NCBI RefSeq assembly: GCF_001648155.1
Contig: NZ_CP015199.1
Span: 4,597,001-4,661,000, forward strand
Direction of reading: 5' to 3'
DNA length: 64,000 bases
Source: Chryseobacterium glaciei
GTDB lineage: Bacteria; Bacteroidota; Bacteroidia; Flavobacteriales; Weeksellaceae
Shown: piece after piece, positions 61,223 to 64,000 of the stretch
Position numbering within the stretch: position 1 is the stretch's first letter
How the letters are laid out: each line of letters begins with the position of its first letter
The notes under the pieces: generated by a model
What the model was told of the DNA's origin: nothing
The model's database searches: none
What the model saw: the letters and a program-made list of their open reading frames with translations, nothing else
Translations under genes and position numbers: made by a program

Positions 61223-61264
61223 CAAATAAAAATATTTTGAATATCTTTTTAATAATGTTTTTTT

Positions 61265-61350
61265 AACGCAAAGCCCGCAAAGTTTTTTTTTCAATAATTC
61301 CGCTGATTTTAAGGTCGCAAAGGCGTTTCACTCAGCAAAGTTCACAAAGA
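61265..61350. repeat. Cluster of GCAAAG / CACAAAG short repeats
   Basis: AACGCAAAGCCCGCAAAG, then GGTCGCAAAGGCG, AGCAAAG and TTCACAAAG follow each other over about 85 bases. They resemble the ACCACAAAAGGCACAAAAG ends of the 29490-29665 element. Confidence 0.4.
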
Positions 61351-61545
61351 TTTTCCCATCATATCAAATTACGGATAATCGTAAAAAACATACAACAAAA
61401 TCAATTTTTGAAATTTTTTATCAAAATCGAACGATATTAAACTAGATTAACAGAGATTGAATTTCACTGTACTACATTTGCTAAAGAATTAAGACAACAA
61501 AATAATTTTAATACAAATCAATAATAACAATTAAATACAATAACA

Positions 61546-62367
61546 ATGAGCACACTAAAATTAAAAGACGGAACAGAAATTTTTTACAAAGATCAAGGAA
61601 AAGGACAAGCTTTAATGTTTCACCACGGATGGCCTTTATCATCAGATGATTGGGATGCACAGGTGATTTTCTTCTTACAGAAAGGGTACAGAGTGATCAC
61701 TCATGACAGAAGAGGTCACGGACGTTCTAGCCAAGATATTTATGATCACACCATTGAACAATATGCTGCTGATGCTGCCGAATTGGTAGAATTTCTTGAT
61801 CTGAAAGACGTTGTTCACATCGGACACTCTACAGGTGGTGGTGAAGTAATTCGATATGTTAACAAATATGCTAATGGAAGAGCTAAAAAAGCAGTTTTAA
61901 TCAGCGCAGTTCCCCCAATTATGGTTCAAAGTGACAGCAATCCTGATGGTGTTCCGATGTCTGTTTTTGACGGAATCAGAGACCAAACTCTTAACAACAG
62001 ACAACAGTTTTACATTGACCTTACTTTCCCTTTCTACGGATACAATAGAGAAGGTGCAGACGTGAAAGAAGGCGTACAGAGAAACTGGTGGAGACAAGGA
62101 ATGATGGGTGGAATTGTTGCTCATTACGACGGAATTAAAGCGTTTTCTGAAACTGATTTCAGAGAAGATTTACAAGCGGTTGATATTCCTGTATTGGTTC
62201 TTCACGGAGAAGATGACCAGATCGTACCTTACCAAAATGCAGCCCTAAAATCAATAAAATTATTGAAAAACGGAACGCTAATTACTTATCCAGGTTTCCC
62301 TCACGGAATGCCGACCACCCATGCTGATGTCATTAATAAAGATCTTTTAGAATTTATACAGTCATAA
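61546..62367 (+). CDS. Alpha/beta hydrolase, non-haem haloperoxidase (perhydrolase) type
   Basis: Protein of 273 residues. Oxyanion/HGW segment FHHGWPLSSDDW, nucleophile Ser95 in GHSTGGGE, acid Asp in LHGEDDQIVP, base His in FPHGMPTTHAD. These are the hallmarks of cofactor-free chloroperoxidase/arylesterase proteins, which in vivo are probably esterases. No signal peptide. It stands alone, with 414 bases upstream and a terminator downstream, next to the redox genes of the bicupin operon. Confidence 0.92.
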   Translation: MSTLKLKDGTEIFYKDQGKGQALMFHHGWPLSSDDWDAQVIFFLQKGYRVITHDRRGHGRSSQDIYDHTIEQYAADAAELVEFLDLKDVVHIGHSTGGGEVIRYVNKYANGRAKKAVLISAVPPIMVQSDSNPDGVPMSVFDGIRDQTLNNRQQFYIDLTFPFYGYNREGADVKEGVQRNWWRQGMMGGIVAHYDGIKAFSETDFREDLQAVDIPVLVLHGEDDQIVPYQNAALKSIKLLKNGTLITYPGFPHGMPTTHADVINKDLLEFIQS

Positions 62368-62386
62368 TTTCTAAATATAAATGAAT

Positions 62387-62422
62387 AAAAGCCCTTGAAT
62401 AAAGATATTCAAGGGCTTTTTT
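62387..62422 (+). terminator. Terminator after the haloperoxidase-like gene
   Basis: AAAAGCCCTTGAATA / TATTCAAGGGCTTTT, a 15-bp perfect stem with a short loop and T tail, 20 bases past the stop. Confidence 0.9.
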
Positions 62423-62659
62423 GTTTTAATTTTTAAATTTTATAGGAAAAATATAAATTAAGATATTCGATTTATGATAACTGTTGGAATTCATGCCTAA
62501 TTCTAAAATTAATCACTAAAACAAGACTTGTATTTTTAATTTTTAACTGAATTGCCATACTTTCAAGTTATTATGTTAAAATTTTTCATTAAAAATAACT
62601 ATATAGTGAAATATTTTATATATTAGTCAAACTAAAATTAATTCTAAAAATTAATAACT

Positions 62660-63037
62660 ATGAAAAAAACTCTTCTTTCGGCATTCTATGCCGGCATTTT
62701 CTGTGTAGCAATCTCATGTTCAACTGAACGAGCAACTCTAGCCTCTACCGAAGAAATGAAGTCTACAGAAATGACATCTTTCGACAAAGCTCTCAAGGAA
62801 ATAATGAAACCCGAAAACCGATCAACACCTGAAGAAAAGGCTCGATTAGGCGCACAATTAAATGACAGATCACTGGATATTTTATTTAATGCTTCATTAG
62901 AATTGATAGGTAAAAACGGCAGCAATCTTAGCCAAGCCAACACCAGAGTGGAAAAGGAAAAAGTAATCGTTCAGGCAACCAATCTCTATTTTTCTAAGCT
63001 GAATACTTTAAAAGCTAATCAAAAAGCAGAAAACTAA
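62660..63037 (+). CDS. Small predicted lipoprotein, function unknown
   Basis: Protein of 125 residues. A signal peptide with a lipobox-like end (FCVAISCS, lipid Cys at 20) suggests a membrane-anchored lipoprotein. The mature part is short, helical and charged (FDKALKEIMKPENRSTPEEK) and matches no family I know. It starts 11 bases before the next secreted-protein gene (63049), so the two are probably co-transcribed. Confidence 0.65.
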   Translation: MKKTLLSAFYAGIFCVAISCSTERATLASTEEMKSTEMTSFDKALKEIMKPENRSTPEEKARLGAQLNDRSLDILFNASLELIGKNGSNLSQANTRVEKEKVIVQATNLYFSKLNTLKANQKAEN

Positions 63038-63048
63038 AATCCAAGATC

Positions 63049-63570
63049 ATGAAAAAAATATTCTTATCACTCTTTGCAATGATTGCAATTGGTCTTCATG
63101 CTCAAAACAAGATGAACATATTTAATTATACCGCATATAATTTATCAAATTTCTTGGTAGGATCGGATCAGACAAACAATTGTATTCCTAATATCAGCGG
63201 AACCAATTATCCGGTTATGGTTCCTCCCATGGGTGCTGTAACTTATAACGGCTATTATAACAGTCATCTTCAAAGTCCGCCAATTAATACCTGGACGGTA
63301 CAAATTAATCCAACCACTACCCTTCCGCCACAGGCTCCAACATCTCCATTACTTATTTCTTTAGGATCGGTAACCAAATGGCAGATGAATAAATTTTTTG
63401 TAGATGATCCCAGCGGTGCCCCACTTTATTACAGCGGTGCATCTATAGGAATGATTGGTTGTAATACACCTATAATTTCTACTTTAACGCCCACTGCAGC
63501 ACAACCGTTTCCATTTAATGCATTCTGGTTTGACGTAGGAACCGACACATACTTTATAATACAACCATAG
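63049..63570 (+). CDS. Secreted protein of unknown function, first of a tandem pair
   Basis: Protein of 173 residues with a signal peptide (about 1-19, IGLHAQ). The mature part is Pro/Thr/Asn-rich with predicted beta character, and opens NIFNYTAYNLSNFLVGSD then TNNCIPNI. The next gene opens in the same way (YIQNYSNYDLVMRVV, TNNCLPEV), so they are paralogues. Two Cys (in TNNCIP and IGCNTP) could form a disulfide. Not recognised beyond this. Confidence 0.65.
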   Translation: MKKIFLSLFAMIAIGLHAQNKMNIFNYTAYNLSNFLVGSDQTNNCIPNISGTNYPVMVPPMGAVTYNGYYNSHLQSPPINTWTVQINPTTTLPPQAPTSPLLISLGSVTKWQMNKFFVDDPSGAPLYYSGASIGMIGCNTPIISTLTPTAAQPFPFNAFWFDVGTDTYFIIQP

Positions 63571-63575
63571 AAATT

Positions 63576-64000
63576 ATGAAAAAAATATTAATACTCTTAC
63601 CTGTTTTTATATTTTCGTTATCTTTTTCACAGGGAAAATTATACATTCAGAATTACTCCAATTATGACCTTGTGATGCGTGTTGTAGCAGGTAATACAAA
63701 TAATTGCTTACCAGAAGTGGTTACAAGTATGAATTTCCCGGCTAATACACAAGATGTGATCGACAACTTTAATGATTCGGCTCCTTATGCAAATGACTGG
63801 TCTGTGAGATTATCTCCCACCGGAAATCCGCTCTCCCAAGCAGTTCCTTCGGGATTACTTACTACCGTATCAAATCTTACCCGTTGGAAATTTATTTGGT
63901 TCCATACAGCATATCCGGGCACAACCAATTCAACGCCTGATGTTGATTTCAATATGGCCGATCCATCTGCATTTGCTGCTTGTCCGCTATCAGGATCAGA
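63576..64000 (+). CDS. Secreted protein of unknown function, second of the tandem pair (cut by window end)
   Basis: ATG at 63576, open to the window edge (141 codons). Signal peptide MKKILILLPVFIFSLSFSQ, then a beta-rich mature region paralogous to the previous gene, with the shared NY-x2-Y-x-L and TNNC-x-P motifs and a later LTRWKFIWF that parallels VTKWQMNKFF. Spaced 5 bases after the preceding stop, so in one operon. The C-terminus is missing. Confidence 0.65.
   Translation, partial: MKKILILLPVFIFSLSFSQGKLYIQNYSNYDLVMRVVAGNTNNCLPEVVTSMNFPANTQDVIDNFNDSAPYANDWSVRLSPTGNPLSQAVPSGLLTTVSNLTRWKFIWFHTAYPGTTNSTPDVDFNMADPSAFAACPLSGS

Larger units (their letters stand above)
61132..61545. other. Gene-free interval with dispersed-type repeats
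   Basis: About 414 bases with no coding frame. It holds the REP-like folded element at 61149-61222, GCAAAG repeats at 61265-61350, and AT-rich sequence leading to the haloperoxidase-like gene. No terminator with a T run was found for the DsbA-like gene other than the folded element. Confidence 0.55.

Overview
The window looks like a chromosomal segment of a Flavobacteriia member, most likely Chryseobacterium or a close relative. This rests on low GC, promoter elements of the Bacteroidota form TAnnTTTG, a Chryseobacterium-style bacteriocin-like leader, a MarR-led zeaxanthin operon and many family-typical proteins. No rRNA, tRNA, CRISPR array or prophage was seen. The species assignment is inference.

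Layout. 1-3.1 kb: stress genes (partial large catalase, CsbD-like, DUF892 ferritin-like protein), an AraC regulator and a 43-residue lysine-rich protein. 3.3-8.6 kb: two secreted penicillin-binding/beta-lactamase-like serine hydrolases, a membrane AraC regulator and a secreted alpha/beta hydrolase. 8.8-16.1 kb: a six-gene signalling operon of two hybrid histidine kinases, two single-domain receivers, CheR and CheB, with no CheA, CheW or receptor. 16.2-22.5 kb (minus): MarR, CrtI, CrtB, SRPBCC, CrtZ, fused lycopene cyclase and photolyase, a zeaxanthin plus light-repair operon. 22.5-23.1 kb is a gene-free island with repeats and palindromes. 23.1-29.4 kb (minus): a two-component pair, a small membrane protein, a PlsC-type acyltransferase, a complete IS200-type insertion and a third serine hydrolase. 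29.7-34.3 kb (minus): EgtD, EgtB and a two-gene ABC importer, probably ergothioneine synthesis and uptake.

35.3-53.1 kb is the most unusual region: an eight-gene, 17.8 kb operon. A 2329-residue megasynthase (two FMN-reductase-like barrels, KS, AT, two ACPs, KR) and a 1412-residue partner (KS, AT, DH, phosphopantetheinyl transferase) resemble a polyunsaturated-fatty-acid synthase re-partitioned into two chains. They are followed by a free ACP, an alpha/beta hydrolase, a two-headed GT1 glycosyltransferase, two paralogous condensation-domain acyltransferases and a membrane protein. Together they could build, glycosylate and acylate a reduced polyketide or lipid; the product is unknown. A convergent gene encodes a bacteriocin-like peptide with a glycine stripe repeating at alpha-helical period and two CxxxC pairs.

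53.9-62.4 kb: Dps, a LytTR response regulator, a hybrid kinase with HPt, a membrane monooxygenase-like protein, an oxalate-decarboxylase-like bicupin, YoaK-like, peroxiredoxin, DsbA-like and haloperoxidase-like genes. The dps and bicupin promoters share a long composite element (direct repeats with 21-bp period, then CTTTACA at identical spacing), which suggests control by the LytTR regulator encoded between them. 62.7-64 kb: a lipoprotein and two tandem related secreted proteins, the last cut by the window end.
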